Part shown: positions 46,272 through 54,697 of the stretch, in pieces
How the letters are laid out: each line of letters begins with the position of its first letter
How positions within the stretch are numbered: the stretch's first letter is position 1
From: Alphaproteobacteria bacterium
Lineage (GTDB): Bacteria > Pseudomonadota > Alphaproteobacteria > TMED109
Direction of reading: 5' to 3'
NCBI GenBank assembly: GCA_022819905.1
Contig: JAJEGJ010000089.1
Location: 1 to 64,000, forward strand
DNA length: 64,000 nucleotides
Translations under genes and position numbers: made by a program
The notes under the pieces: generated by a model
What the model was told of the DNA's origin: nothing
Database searches by the model: none
What the model saw: the letters and a program-made list of their open reading frames with translations, nothing else

Positions 46272-47180
46272 CTAGAGATCTGCGAAATGCGCCGCCAGTC
46301 CCTGCCGCATGGCCGCATCTGGCATCGGCCCCAGTACGACACGCTTGTTCTCGCGCACGTGGTCGACCCGCGTGGTCGCGGGAATGACGCAGGTCACCGC
46401 CGGATGTCCCAGGATGAACTTGAGCGAGATCTGCGCCCAGCTCTCGGCCCGCAGCTCGGGCGCCATGGCTGGCAGCGGCTTGCCGGAGAGATGCCGGATC
46501 AGGGCCCCACGCCGGAACGGACGGTTGACAATGACGGCAATGCCCTTTTCGTGCGCTAGCGGCAGCAGGCGGGATTCGGCTTCCCGATCTGCGAGGTTGT
46601 ATGTCAGCTGGACAAAGTCGACGGGCTGGGTGGCCATGATGCGCTCCAGATCGCCGTGGCGGCGCCCGTGGGACGTCGTAATGCCAACGTGGCCAAGTTG
46701 ACCCGCCGCCTTCAGGGCAAAGAGAAGCTCGAGATTTGCCTGCCAATCGATCAGATTGTGCACCTGAAGCAAGTCGAAACGGCCGATGCCCCAGCGCCGC
46801 CCGGTCTGCTCCAGCTGCCCGCGGGCGTCAGCTGCCGACGTCCAGACCTTGTCCGCCGAAAACACCCGGCCGGCATCCCCAAGCTGCGCGAGAGCATGAC
46901 CGATGGTCGCCTGTGAAGAGCCATACATCGGCGACGAATCGATCACCCCGCCCCCCTCTTCCAAGAACGCTGCAATCACCCTGGTCGAGCGATCCAGCAG
47001 CACCGGATCCGAACCGACATTGAACGTGATCCAGCTGCCGATCCCGACTGACGGGATCTGGACCTTGGTACTGGGGATACGACGCCAACCTGAAACCGCA
47101 GCGGCCGCCGGTCCAGATGCCGTCAGCATCGCTGTGGCTGCGACGCCGGCAATTCCTTGAATCACGGCACGACGGTTCAT
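46272..47180 (-). CDS. Tat-exported aldo/keto reductase family protein
   Basis: This is a 302-residue aldo/keto reductase with the catalytic tetrad intact: Asp81, Tyr86 (DSSPMY), Lys111 and His141 (QVHN). The N-terminus (NRRAVIQGIAGVAATAML) looks like a Tat leader, so the enzyme is probably exported; NADPH is not normally available in the periplasm, which makes its in vivo cofactor a question. DUF6064 follows in the same operon. The substrate is unknown. Confidence 0.85.
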   Translation of the reverse strand: MNRRAVIQGIAGVAATAMLTASGPAAAAVSGWRRIPSTKVQIPSVGIGSWITFNVGSDPVLLDRSTRVIAAFLEEGGGVIDSSPMYGSSQATIGHALAQLGDAGRVFSADKVWTSAADARGQLEQTGRRWGIGRFDLLQVHNLIDWQANLELLFALKAAGQLGHVGITTSHGRRHGDLERIMATQPVDFVQLTYNLADREAESRLLPLAHEKGIAVIVNRPFRRGALIRHLSGKPLPAMAPELRAESWAQISLKFILGHPAVTCVIPATTRVDHVRENKRVVLGPMPDAAMRQGLAAHFADL

Positions 47181-47508
47181 GGCGTTGTCGTTCCTTCCTG
47201 GTCGATGCGCAAAGGGCTACCGACATATCGCGGGTCATGAGGGACGACCGCACTCACCACCATGCCGTACCGGACAAGAGGATGCCAAAGCCCTGGGCGG
47301 GACGGTCATCCAATCCGGATCAACTTGCCGGGCTGGCGCTCGGGCATTGTGTTTCCGCCGACGGCGGCCGCCCGGGACCCGGGGACTTGGGCAAATTGGA
47401 ATATGCGTGGTTCGACCGGAACTTCCGGAGCCTGCATGCGCACAGTCCGAGGGCGGCAGGCGAGGTAAGCAGCGCCGGTTCACATCCGTCCACCGACGGC
47501 GTCCAACA
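47181..47508. other. Intergenic region without a recognisable gene
   Basis: About 330 bases lie upstream of the aldo/keto reductase gene (minus strand) and downstream of a small secreted protein gene (also minus strand). I see no ORF with domain signatures and no clear promoter boxes or hairpins here. Confidence 0.3.
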
Positions 47509-47790
47509 TCAGTCCGCTTCCGACTCGCCCTCCGGCCCAGATGGGTCCTCGAGTTCGCACGTCTCCAGCACGCAGCGGATGCGCCCATCAGGCATTGGGG
47601 AGCCATCGGCACAGGACATGGTGTAGATGATGGCCGCCCCTTCGTTGCCCTGCCGCTGGATGTCCGGATCCACGCATCCGGCTTCGATCGCAGCCTCCCG
47701 AGCCAGTGGCCCGTGCTCGATCATGGCGGAGGCCGGAGCCGCAATCAGCGGTAGCGCGACAAGAAGAAAGAGAACACGGTGCGTGCGCAT
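47509..47790 (-). CDS. Small exported cysteine-containing protein of unknown function
   Basis: This is a 93-residue protein with a strong signal peptide (start MRTHRVLFLLVALPLIAAPASA). The mature part of about 70 residues has four cysteines (AGCVDP, MSCADGS, RCVLETCELED) and an acidic C-terminus. It matches no family I recognise; the four cysteines suggest two disulfides. ATG 47790 is used because the signal peptide starts there, with a GGGGG run upstream as a poor ribosome site. Confidence 0.55.
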   Translation of the reverse strand: MRTHRVLFLLVALPLIAAPASAMIEHGPLAREAAIEAGCVDPDIQRQGNEGAAIIYTMSCADGSPMPDGRIRCVLETCELEDPSGPEGESEAD

Positions 47791-47898
47791 ACGGCCCCCA
47801 AGCGACAAACCCCTCGCCTGTCACTTCATTACTGCCACCGACCCGGCCTTGCAATGTATGTTGCCTGCGGCGCTCCGGCTTGGTTACGGGATACGTGA

Positions 47899-49029
47899 AT
47901 GTTGTTTCTTGAAGGTTTGAGAGTCCTTGATTTCACGACCTTGTTGCCGGGGCCCCTGGCCACACTGGTGCTGGCGGAGGCCGGCGCCGACGTGATCAAG
48001 ATCGAGCGGCCCGGCGGCGATCCGACTCGTCAGTCCCCGCCATTCGTTGACGGGGAGAGCGTGCCGTTCGCCATGCTGAACCGCGGAAAACGAAGCATCG
48101 AGATCGACCTCAAGAAACCGGGTGCCGCAAGCCGGATACTGGCCCTCGCCGAGAGTGCCGACGTCGTCATCGAACAGTTCCGTCCCGGCGTGATGGATCG
48201 TCTCGGTGTCGGGTACGAAGCCATGCGGCAGGCAAATCCGAAATGCATCTACTGCGCGATCAGCGGCTACGGTCAGCGGGGACAGCGGGCCGACGTGGCC
48301 GGGCATGACCTGAACTACGTCGCCGAAGCCGGACTGTTGGCCGTCACGTCGGACCGGCATGGCGATCCGGTCATGCCGCACACACAGCTTGCCGACATCG
48401 GCGCCGGGAGCTACCCCGCCGTTATCAATATTCTTCTGGCCTTGTACCGCGCGCGGACCACCGGGACGGGTGCCTTCCTTGATGTCGCCATGACCGAGCA
48501 GACGTTTCCCTTTCTCTGGCAAGCGCTTACCCACGGCTGGGCAACCGGCACGATGGCGGACCCGAGCGAGCTGCCCCTGTTGGGGGGCAGTCCCCGGTAC
48601 GGGCTTTACGCCACCGCCGATGGCCGAATGCTCGCGCTCGGTGCCCTGGAAGACCGATTTTGGGACAACTTCTGCGAACTGATAGACCTGCCCGAGGCGC
48701 TTCGGGACGACACCCGCGACCCAGAGGCGACCCGGCAGGGCGTCCGCGACGCCGTCGCGGCCCATCCTGCCGCCTACTGGCACCCCAAGCTCCAGCACGC
48801 CAAACACCTTTGCTGCACGCTGGTGCCGTCACTCGCCGATGCCGTCGCGGATCCGCAGTTCACGGAACGCGGCATTTTCGCTCCCCGGGTAGCCGTGGGC
48901 CACGGTTCGGAACTCCCGGCCGTGCCGGTGCCGCTCGCTCACGGGGTCGCCCGCCGGACCGCGCCCGACGGTCCCCCTTCCCAGGCACCGCGGCTCGGCG
49001 AAGCCAACGGACTCCTGCCGTCGACATGA
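47899..49029 (+). CDS. CaiB/BaiF-type (class III) CoA-transferase family protein
   Basis: This is a 376-residue family III CoA transferase, moving CoA between carboxylic acids. The N-terminal signature (GLRVLDFTTLLPGPLATLVLAEAGADVIKIE) and the catalytic Asp region (AGHDLNYVAEAG, the Asp that forms the acyl anhydride) are clear; TGTGAFLDVAMTEQ is also typical. It is shorter than many members at the C-terminus. Sequence features resemble alpha-methylacyl-CoA racemase/CoA-transferase relatives; the substrate cannot be assigned. The stop overlaps the next gene (ATGA). Confidence 0.88.
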   Translation: MLFLEGLRVLDFTTLLPGPLATLVLAEAGADVIKIERPGGDPTRQSPPFVDGESVPFAMLNRGKRSIEIDLKKPGAASRILALAESADVVIEQFRPGVMDRLGVGYEAMRQANPKCIYCAISGYGQRGQRADVAGHDLNYVAEAGLLAVTSDRHGDPVMPHTQLADIGAGSYPAVINILLALYRARTTGTGAFLDVAMTEQTFPFLWQALTHGWATGTMADPSELPLLGGSPRYGLYATADGRMLALGALEDRFWDNFCELIDLPEALRDDTRDPEATRQGVRDAVAAHPAAYWHPKLQHAKHLCCTLVPSLADAVADPQFTERGIFAPRVAVGHGSELPAVPVPLAHGVARRTAPDGPPSQAPRLGEANGLLPST

Positions 49030-49439
49030 CCCGCATCCTTCTCATCCAGGAGCACGGGCAACACGTCCCGCCTTTCGACGGAGAACCCACGATCTCGGCC
49101 GCTGACCTGCCGGTCGACGGGGCCGGGTCCGTCGGCGACCGCGACACGCTGGAGGCCGTGCGCGCGGGTCGGGCGGACGCGATCGTGCTGGCGCTCCCCG
49201 CCAGGCGCGGCGCGACAGAACCGGCGGCGGCCATCAAGCCATTGCTTGATGCGGCGCCGGTGCCCACCGTTCTTTGCTTTCCGTACAACCTTCACACGCT
49301 CCCGCGCCCATCGGACCAACAGGCGTTGACCGGGCTGGTCGCCGACGCGACCGCCGTCATCTACGGTTTCGGCCCGGCCACGGTGGAACTCGCGATCCTG
49401 GCGGCAGTGCAGTTGGTACGGCAGCAACCGGAAGCCTGA
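49026..49439 (+). CDS. Conserved-looking protein of unknown function
   Basis: This is a 137-residue cytosolic protein that I do not recognise. It begins with a beta strand (TRILLIQEHGQ) and has an alternating alpha/beta pattern with a glycine-rich C-terminal part (VIYGFGPATVELAILAAVQLV), suggesting a small Rossmann-like fold. It overlaps the CoA-transferase stop and ends 3 bases before hisC, so it is expressed with both. Translational coupling supports that it is a real gene. Confidence 0.6.
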   Translation: MTRILLIQEHGQHVPPFDGEPTISAADLPVDGAGSVGDRDTLEAVRAGRADAIVLALPARRGATEPAAAIKPLLDAAPVPTVLCFPYNLHTLPRPSDQQALTGLVADATAVIYGFGPATVELAILAAVQLVRQQPEA

Positions 49440-49442
49440 TCC

Positions 49443-50534
49443 ATGGAACCTGTATCGCGCGCGTCGGTTCTCGGGATCACGCCCTACAAGCCGGGAAGTT
49501 CCGGCGGCGGTCACCCCGGCCGGGTCATCAAGCTTTCCTCCAACGAGACCCCCCTCGGGTCCAGCCCCCGGGCCGTCGCCGCCGCCCGGGCAGCAGCCGA
49601 CGACCTGTCCCGGTATCCCGAGCCGGGCGCTACCCCCCTTCGTGAGGCCCTCGCCGAAGCCCACGAACTGGATCCGAGCCGGATCGTCTGCGGCAACGGC
49701 TCTGACGAACTGCTGGGTCTGCTCGCCGTCGCGTACGCCGGGGCGGGCGACGAGGTGCTGTACAGCCGGCACGGCTTCCTGATGTACCCGATCGCCGCCC
49801 GCATCGCGGGCGCCGCCCCCATCTCGGCTCCGGAAGCGGACCTCACTGTCGATGTCGGGGCAATGTTGGCCGCCGCAACCGCTCGCACGCGGGTCTGCTT
49901 CGTCGCCAATCCCAACAACCCGACCGGCACCGCCCTGGACCTCGCCGGGCTCCGGCGGTTGCGTGAGGGCCTCCCGGAAGGCTGCCTGCTCGTCATCGAT
50001 TCGGCGTACGCCGAATACGTCGAGATGGATGGGTACGACGACGGGCGGATCCTGGTCGATGAACGCGACGACGTCGTCATGACCCGGACTTTCTCGAAGA
50101 TCTACGGGCTCGCGGGTCTGCGCCTAGGGTGGGCGTACGGCCCGGCGGCGGTCATCGACGTGCTGCACCGGGTCCGCGGCCCCTTCAATGTCAACGCCGC
50201 CGCCCAGGCGGCAGGCGTGGCGTCGATTCAGGATCACGATTTCCTGGCCCGCGCGCAGGCCCACAATCGCCGCTGGCGGCCCTGGCTCGAAGCCACGCTT
50301 CGCGATCTCGGCCTCGGCGTGCGGCCCGGCGTCGCCAATTTCGTCCTGGCCGAGTTTGAACGGAGCGGGCGGAGATCGGCAGAGGCCGCCTACGCCCATT
50401 TGGCGGGCCTTGGAATCTTCGGTCGGCGCGTCGGCGAGTACGGGCTCCCGCATCACCTGCGATTCACGGTTGGTCTCGAAGACGAGAATCTCGCCCTGAC
50501 CGCCGCCCTGGCCGACTTCCTCAAGGACGAATAG
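49443..50534 (+). CDS. hisC: Histidinol-phosphate aminotransferase family protein
   Basis: This is a 363-residue class I/II PLP aminotransferase of the HisC group. It shows the N-terminal KLSSNETPLGSSPRA, the substrate/PLP region VANPNNPTGTA, the catalytic Lys219 in TFSKIYGLAGLRLGW, and the C-terminal FVLAEFERSGR and GLPHHLRFTVG. HisC converts imidazole-acetol phosphate to histidinol phosphate; members also transaminate aromatic amino acids. Other his genes are not nearby, so a role in aromatic amino acid synthesis is possible. It starts 3 bases after the unknown gene. Confidence 0.9.
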   Translation: MEPVSRASVLGITPYKPGSSGGGHPGRVIKLSSNETPLGSSPRAVAAARAAADDLSRYPEPGATPLREALAEAHELDPSRIVCGNGSDELLGLLAVAYAGAGDEVLYSRHGFLMYPIAARIAGAAPISAPEADLTVDVGAMLAAATARTRVCFVANPNNPTGTALDLAGLRRLREGLPEGCLLVIDSAYAEYVEMDGYDDGRILVDERDDVVMTRTFSKIYGLAGLRLGWAYGPAAVIDVLHRVRGPFNVNAAAQAAGVASIQDHDFLARAQAHNRRWRPWLEATLRDLGLGVRPGVANFVLAEFERSGRRSAEAAYAHLAGLGIFGRRVGEYGLPHHLRFTVGLEDENLALTAALADFLKDE

Positions 50535-50620
50535 GCGCTGACGGCAGTTTCGTGCCTGCTACATTGCCGCCTGTCGTAACGTTCGGGCGGGGGACGGGTA
50601 CTAGCCCGCCGGAGGCATCC

Positions 50621-51256
50621 ATGAAGCTCTACACCTTTGCGCCGGCCCCCAATCCCCGACGCGTCCACATGTTTCTGGTCGAGAAGAACATCGAGCTGGA
50701 GGAGATCGAAGTGCAGATCCGGGAGGGCGCAAACCTGCAGCCGCCGTACTCGGAATTCAATCCACTTCGCACCGTACCGGTGCTCGAGCTCGATGACGGC
50801 CAGAAGATCACGGAAAGTGTCGCCATTTGCAGGTATTTCGAAGCCGTTCAGCCCGAACCGGCGCTGTTCGGCAGCACGCCGCTCGAAAAGGCCATGGTCG
50901 AGAACTGGCATCGCCGCGTGGAACTCGAGGGTATGCAGGCGGTGGCCGAGGCGCTTCGGAACAGCAATCCGCGGTTTGAAGATCGCGCCATTACCGGCCC
51001 CAGAAACTTTGCCCAGATTCCGGCCCTGGCGGAACGCGGTCTCGCGCGCCTCGGCTTCTGGTTCGAAGACCTGGATGCCCGCCTGAAAGTGAGTCCGTTC
51101 GTCGCTGGCGAGAACTTCTCCATGGCTGACATCTCCGCATACATCACGGTTGGATTCGCAAGGATGGTGAAAGCCCAGCCCGACGAATCGCTTGAGCATC
51201 TCGCTCGGTGGCGGACCGGGATCGACGCTCGCCCATCGTCGCGGGTCGGAACGTGA
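50621..51256 (+). CDS. Glutathione S-transferase family protein
   Basis: This is a 211-residue GST. The N-terminal thioredoxin-like domain (MKLYTFAPAPNPRRVHMFLVEKNIELE, NPLRTVPVLELDDG, ITESVAICRYFE) contains the glutathione-binding TVPVL and ES motifs; the all-helical C-terminal domain holds GENFSMADISAYITVGFA. The substrate is unknown. A strong GGAGG precedes ATG 50621. It is 86 bases after hisC. Confidence 0.92.
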   Translation: MKLYTFAPAPNPRRVHMFLVEKNIELEEIEVQIREGANLQPPYSEFNPLRTVPVLELDDGQKITESVAICRYFEAVQPEPALFGSTPLEKAMVENWHRRVELEGMQAVAEALRNSNPRFEDRAITGPRNFAQIPALAERGLARLGFWFEDLDARLKVSPFVAGENFSMADISAYITVGFARMVKAQPDESLEHLARWRTGIDARPSSRVGT

Positions 51257-51326
51257 GCCACTGGAGAACACGCGCCGACACCCCCATATGGTGTAAGCAA
51301 CCCCGTCCGACACGGAACTGATTCCC

Positions 51327-52760
51327 ATGGCCCATTCCGAAGCCCTCGGCACCGTCTTCGCCGACCTCGGCGGTCTCGACCGCACGCAGGCCTTGCCGAT
51401 CGTCGAACGCGCGCTGACCGGCGCCGACGACGGCGAACTCTTTGTCGAAAACGCGCGGTCCGAGAGCCTGACCCTCGACGACGGCCAGATCCGCTCGGCT
51501 GCCTTCCACCACTCCAAGGGTTTCGGTCTTCGCGCGGTGGTCGGGGAACGGACCGGCTACGCCCATGCGTCGGAACTCGGTGCCGATTCGCTCCGACGGG
51601 CAGCGGACACGGTGCGCTCGGTGACTCGCGGGGCCTCGGGCACCGTGGAGCTGGCGCCGCCGCTTGCCAACGAGCGCCGCTACCAGGATGACGACCCGAT
51701 CGGGGCCGTGCCGTTCGAGCGGAAGGTGGAACTCCTCTCGGAAATTGACAGTTACGCGCGCGCGTTGGATGCACGGGTCCAGCAGGTGTCGGCCACGCTG
51801 TCCGGCTCGCACCAGTCGGTAGGAATCATCCGCGCCGGTGGCGCAACCGCGACCGACATCAGGCCGCTGGTGCGCCTGAACGTAAGCGTGGTGGTGCGCG
51901 ACGGCGACCGGATGGAAACCGGAAGCTACGGATCTGGGGGCCGCCACGGCTACGCGGTCCTGCTCGACCGCGAGACGTGGACCCACCACATCGATGAGGC
52001 GCTGCGCCAGGCGCTCGTGCTGCTGGACGCCCGGGCCGCGCCCGCCGGCGAGACCGACGTGGTGCTCGGTCCGGGCTGGCCGGGCATCCTGTTGCACGAA
52101 GCCATTGGTCACGGTCTCGAGGGCGATTTCAACCGAAAGAAGACCAGCGTGTTCAGTTCGCTCATGGGTGAGCGCGTGGCCAACGAGGCGATCACGGTGG
52201 TCGACGACGGGACGCTCGATGGGCGGCGGGGCTCGCTCACGATCGACGACGAAGGGACGCCGACGCAGAACACCACGCTGATCGAACACGGCCGGGTGGT
52301 GGGTTACATGCAGGACCGCCAGAACGCCAGGCTGATGGGCACCGCGTCCACGGGCAACGGGCGGCGGCAGAGCTACGCGCACCAGCCCATGCCACGGATG
52401 CGCAACACCATCATGATGGCCGGCCAGCAGGATCCCGATGAGATCGTGCGGTCAGTCAAGAACGGGCTTTATGCGAAGAGCTTCGGCGGCGGCCAGGTCG
52501 ACATCACCAATGGGAAGTTCGTCTTTTCGGCGAATGAGAGCTACCTGATCGAGGACGGAAAGATCACCGCGCCGGTCAAGGGGGCAACGCTGATCGGTTC
52601 GGGTTTCGAGGTCCTCAAGAAGGCGACGCTGATCGGCAACGACTTGATGCTCGATCCCGGCATCGGCAGCTGTGGGAAACAGGGCCAGCTGGTCCCGGTC
52701 GGCGTTGGCCAGCCCACGATGCTGGTGGAAGGGCTCACCGTCGGCGGAACCGACACCTGA
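51327..52760 (+). CDS. tldD: TldD metalloprotease subunit
   Basis: TldD with TldE forms a peptidase that processes small peptides (for example microcin B17 and CcdA). The 477-residue protein has the zinc motif HEAIGHGLEGD at residues 257-267 (His257, His262), the conserved GSGGRHGYAV and the C-terminal SCGKQGQLVPVGVGQPTMLV. The length matches the family. TldE is not next to it. A broken metal-transporter remnant follows. Confidence 0.95.
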   Translation: MAHSEALGTVFADLGGLDRTQALPIVERALTGADDGELFVENARSESLTLDDGQIRSAAFHHSKGFGLRAVVGERTGYAHASELGADSLRRAADTVRSVTRGASGTVELAPPLANERRYQDDDPIGAVPFERKVELLSEIDSYARALDARVQQVSATLSGSHQSVGIIRAGGATATDIRPLVRLNVSVVVRDGDRMETGSYGSGGRHGYAVLLDRETWTHHIDEALRQALVLLDARAAPAGETDVVLGPGWPGILLHEAIGHGLEGDFNRKKTSVFSSLMGERVANEAITVVDDGTLDGRRGSLTIDDEGTPTQNTTLIEHGRVVGYMQDRQNARLMGTASTGNGRRQSYAHQPMPRMRNTIMMAGQQDPDEIVRSVKNGLYAKSFGGGQVDITNGKFVFSANESYLIEDGKITAPVKGATLIGSGFEVLKKATLIGNDLMLDPGIGSCGKQGQLVPVGVGQPTMLVEGLTVGGTDT

Positions 52761-52767
52761 CGGGCCA

Positions 52768-53099
52768 GAAGGTAGCGCGTTCGAACCCTTCCGGAATTTC
52801 CTTCATCGATGGATCGATCGCGACTCAGGGCCGACCTCGATGGCGCCGCAGGGGTTCAGCGCCGACCCGACGCCATCCGCGCAGGATGTCATCCGCCTTA
52901 TCGACCGGATCCAGGAACGGGGCATTCGCGCCGTCTTCGTCGAGAACGTCGTCGATGCGCGTCTCCTGCGGCGCCTTGCCGACGAGACCGGAGCCGGCGC
53001 GGGCGGCGCGCTCTGTCCGGGCCGGACAGTCCGGCACCGACCTACCACGACATGATGCGGCACAACGCAACGACGCTCGCGCGGCCGGCGGCTTCGTAA
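52768..53099 (+). pseudogene. Remnant of a zinc/manganese ABC transporter substrate-binding protein
   Basis: Two pieces in different frames match the C-terminal half of metal-binding substrate-binding proteins (ZnuA/MntC type). Frame one (about 52770-53010) reads SMAPQGFSADPTPSAQ and then GIRAVFVENVVDARLLRRLA, ending in ETGAGAGGA. The frame then shifts near 53010-53020, and the second frame gives ALSGPDSPAPTYHDMM and RHNATTLAR. Together they follow the family order, but there is no N-terminal half, no signal peptide and no ribosome site, so this is a decayed fragment. The rest of the transporter is not in the window. Confidence 0.75.
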
Positions 53100-53263
53100 G
53101 GCCCGGCACCCGAGATTGACCCACTTGGGCCGCCGGATCATCCTCCGTCCGGGCATCCAATCGCCGCTGGGGGGCGCGCGTCGGGACGCCTTAGAGAGCG
53201 TCCGACCACGGGATTGCCCGCACACTATCGAGGAGTAGGGATCCACCACGAGTGAGAGCCAAC

Positions 53264-54043
53264 ATGCAGCCTTTCACGTTTCCGACCAGGTTCGGGCTAG
53301 CCGTGCTCGGGCTACTCTCGTGTGCCACGGCGCAGGCCGCCGATTGGAGCGACACCGAGTTTCATCTCCAGCTCGGCAATCTGGATGTCCCCTCCTTCGC
53401 TGGCGGCGGTAACGCCGAACACGTGATCCTTACGTTGCAGCACGCGAGCGAATGGAGATATGGCGACAACTTTTTCTTCATCGACGTTGTGCACTCGCGA
53501 CAGCCGGGCAGTCAGGATTTCGACCTCTACAGCGAGGCCTACGCGAACCTCAGCCTCAGCAAGATCACCGGCAATCCCGTCGGTGCCGGTCCGGTCTCGG
53601 ATATTGGGCTGATTGGTGGCTTCAACTGGGCCGCAGACGCAAACGTACGGAAGTACGTTGCGGGCGTACGGCTGGCGCTAGGCCTTGAGGGCTTCGCGTT
53701 CGCGAACCTTGATTTCGCTGCCCTTATCGACGACAGCGGAGGGCTGATGTCCGGCGGGGCGCCCGCGGAAGACAACACGGTCCTCGTAGACGTCAGCTTT
53801 GCGCGACCGTTCATGATCGGCGATGCGGAATTCAGCGTCGAAGGCCACATCGAGTACGTTGGTGAGCGCACCAATGAGGTCGGCAACGCGGTCGAATCCT
53901 GGATCCTTGCGCAGCCCCAGCTGCAGCGGCACGTGACCGACCGGATCGCGCTGGGGATCGAGTACCAGTTCTGGATGAACAAGTTGGGTGACCGGGCCAC
54001 TGACGAGAACGCCGTGCAGGCACTGCTCGTGTGGAACCTCTAA
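53264..54043 (+). CDS. Outer-membrane beta-barrel protein, nucleoside-channel (Tsx)-like
   Basis: This is a 259-residue exported protein. A signal peptide (ending TAQAADW) leads to alternating beta segments with aromatic girdles (NFFFIDVVHSRQPGSQDFDLYSEAYANLS, IGLIGGFNW, VLVDVSFARPFMI) and a C-terminal barrel strand ending VWNL. The pattern fits the Tsx-like nucleoside-specific channel group. ATG 53264 is used; GTG 53252 adds four residues. The transported substrate is inferred from family only. Confidence 0.75.
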   Translation: MQPFTFPTRFGLAVLGLLSCATAQAADWSDTEFHLQLGNLDVPSFAGGGNAEHVILTLQHASEWRYGDNFFFIDVVHSRQPGSQDFDLYSEAYANLSLSKITGNPVGAGPVSDIGLIGGFNWAADANVRKYVAGVRLALGLEGFAFANLDFAALIDDSGGLMSGGAPAEDNTVLVDVSFARPFMIGDAEFSVEGHIEYVGERTNEVGNAVESWILAQPQLQRHVTDRIALGIEYQFWMNKLGDRATDENAVQALLVWNL

Positions 54044-54084
54044 TTCTTGCTCTGACCCTGGTTCGGTCGCGCTGACGTGTTCGC

Positions 54085-54516
54085 TCAGGCGTCGGCGACG
54101 ATAAGGGGGAGCTCGCGAAAATCGTCCGTCAGGGCCAGCCAGGCTCGGATCTCCCAACCCGGGTCCGGACCGGTGATCAGCCAAACCAGCCCGGGTTCGT
54201 GCAGGCACCGGCGATCCACCGCCGACGGTGCCGCCGAACCGGCAGGATGGGAGTGATACAGGCCGATCATGGGCTCGCCGCCGGCCCGAGCCTCGCGTTG
54301 CACGCTCAGGCGGACGGCGGGATCCACTTCGAACCGCCGAACCGAGTCGGAGGCGATGTTTGGACTCGGCACGCAGGTGGTGAGCACGAACCGACCCGGT
54401 TCGGCGCGGCCCAGCAGCAGTCCGCAAGCCTCGTGCGGCGCGGCGGCGCGTGCAGCTTCCCGCACCGCATGCACCACTGACGACCCGGCCCGGACCTCGG
54501 GGCGGGCTTCAGTCAT
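54085..54516 (-). CDS. M67 family (JAB/MPN) metallopeptidase
   Basis: This is a 143-residue Mov34/MPN-domain protein with a complete JAMM metal site: Glu29 (HEACGLLLG), His88 and His90 (YHSHPAGS) and Asp101 (PSAVD). Bacterial M67 members cleave isopeptide or thiocarboxylate-carrier bonds, often in sulfur transfer or siderophore pathways. ATG 54516 overlaps the end of the DUF6476-type gene by 8 bases. The M67-DUF6476-RluA-rpoH block is common in alphaproteobacteria. Confidence 0.85.
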   Translation of the reverse strand: MTEARPEVRAGSSVVHAVREAARAAAPHEACGLLLGRAEPGRFVLTTCVPSPNIASDSVRRFEVDPAVRLSVQREARAGGEPMIGLYHSHPAGSAAPSAVDRRCLHEPGLVWLITGPDPGWEIRAWLALTDDFRELPLIVADA

Positions 54517-54697
54517 GCCGGCCTGCCGTATGGGCATGCTCGGAGCCCACGCCTGATGCCAACTGACCGACGAGGTCGATGAGGGCTACGATCAGTACCG
54601 CGGTACCGGCCAGAATGGCCGCGCCCATCACGATCACCACCGCCAGCAGGATTCGCGTGGTCCGGTCCCTGGGGAGCCTCTGCAGCAGTGAACCCAT
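54509..54697 (-). CDS. DUF6476-like single-pass membrane peptide
   Basis: This is a 62-residue protein with a basic N-terminus (SLLQRLPRDRTTR), one strong transmembrane helix (ILLAVVIVMGAAILAGTAVLIVALI) and a short tail. Its position between an M67 peptidase and an RluA-type synthase next to rpoH matches the DUF6476 family. The function is unknown. Its ATG at 54697 overlaps the divergent rluA-type GTG start (54688) by 10 bases. Confidence 0.7.
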   Translation of the reverse strand: MGSLLQRLPRDRTTRILLAVVIVMGAAILAGTAVLIVALIDLVGQLASGVGSEHAHTAGRHD

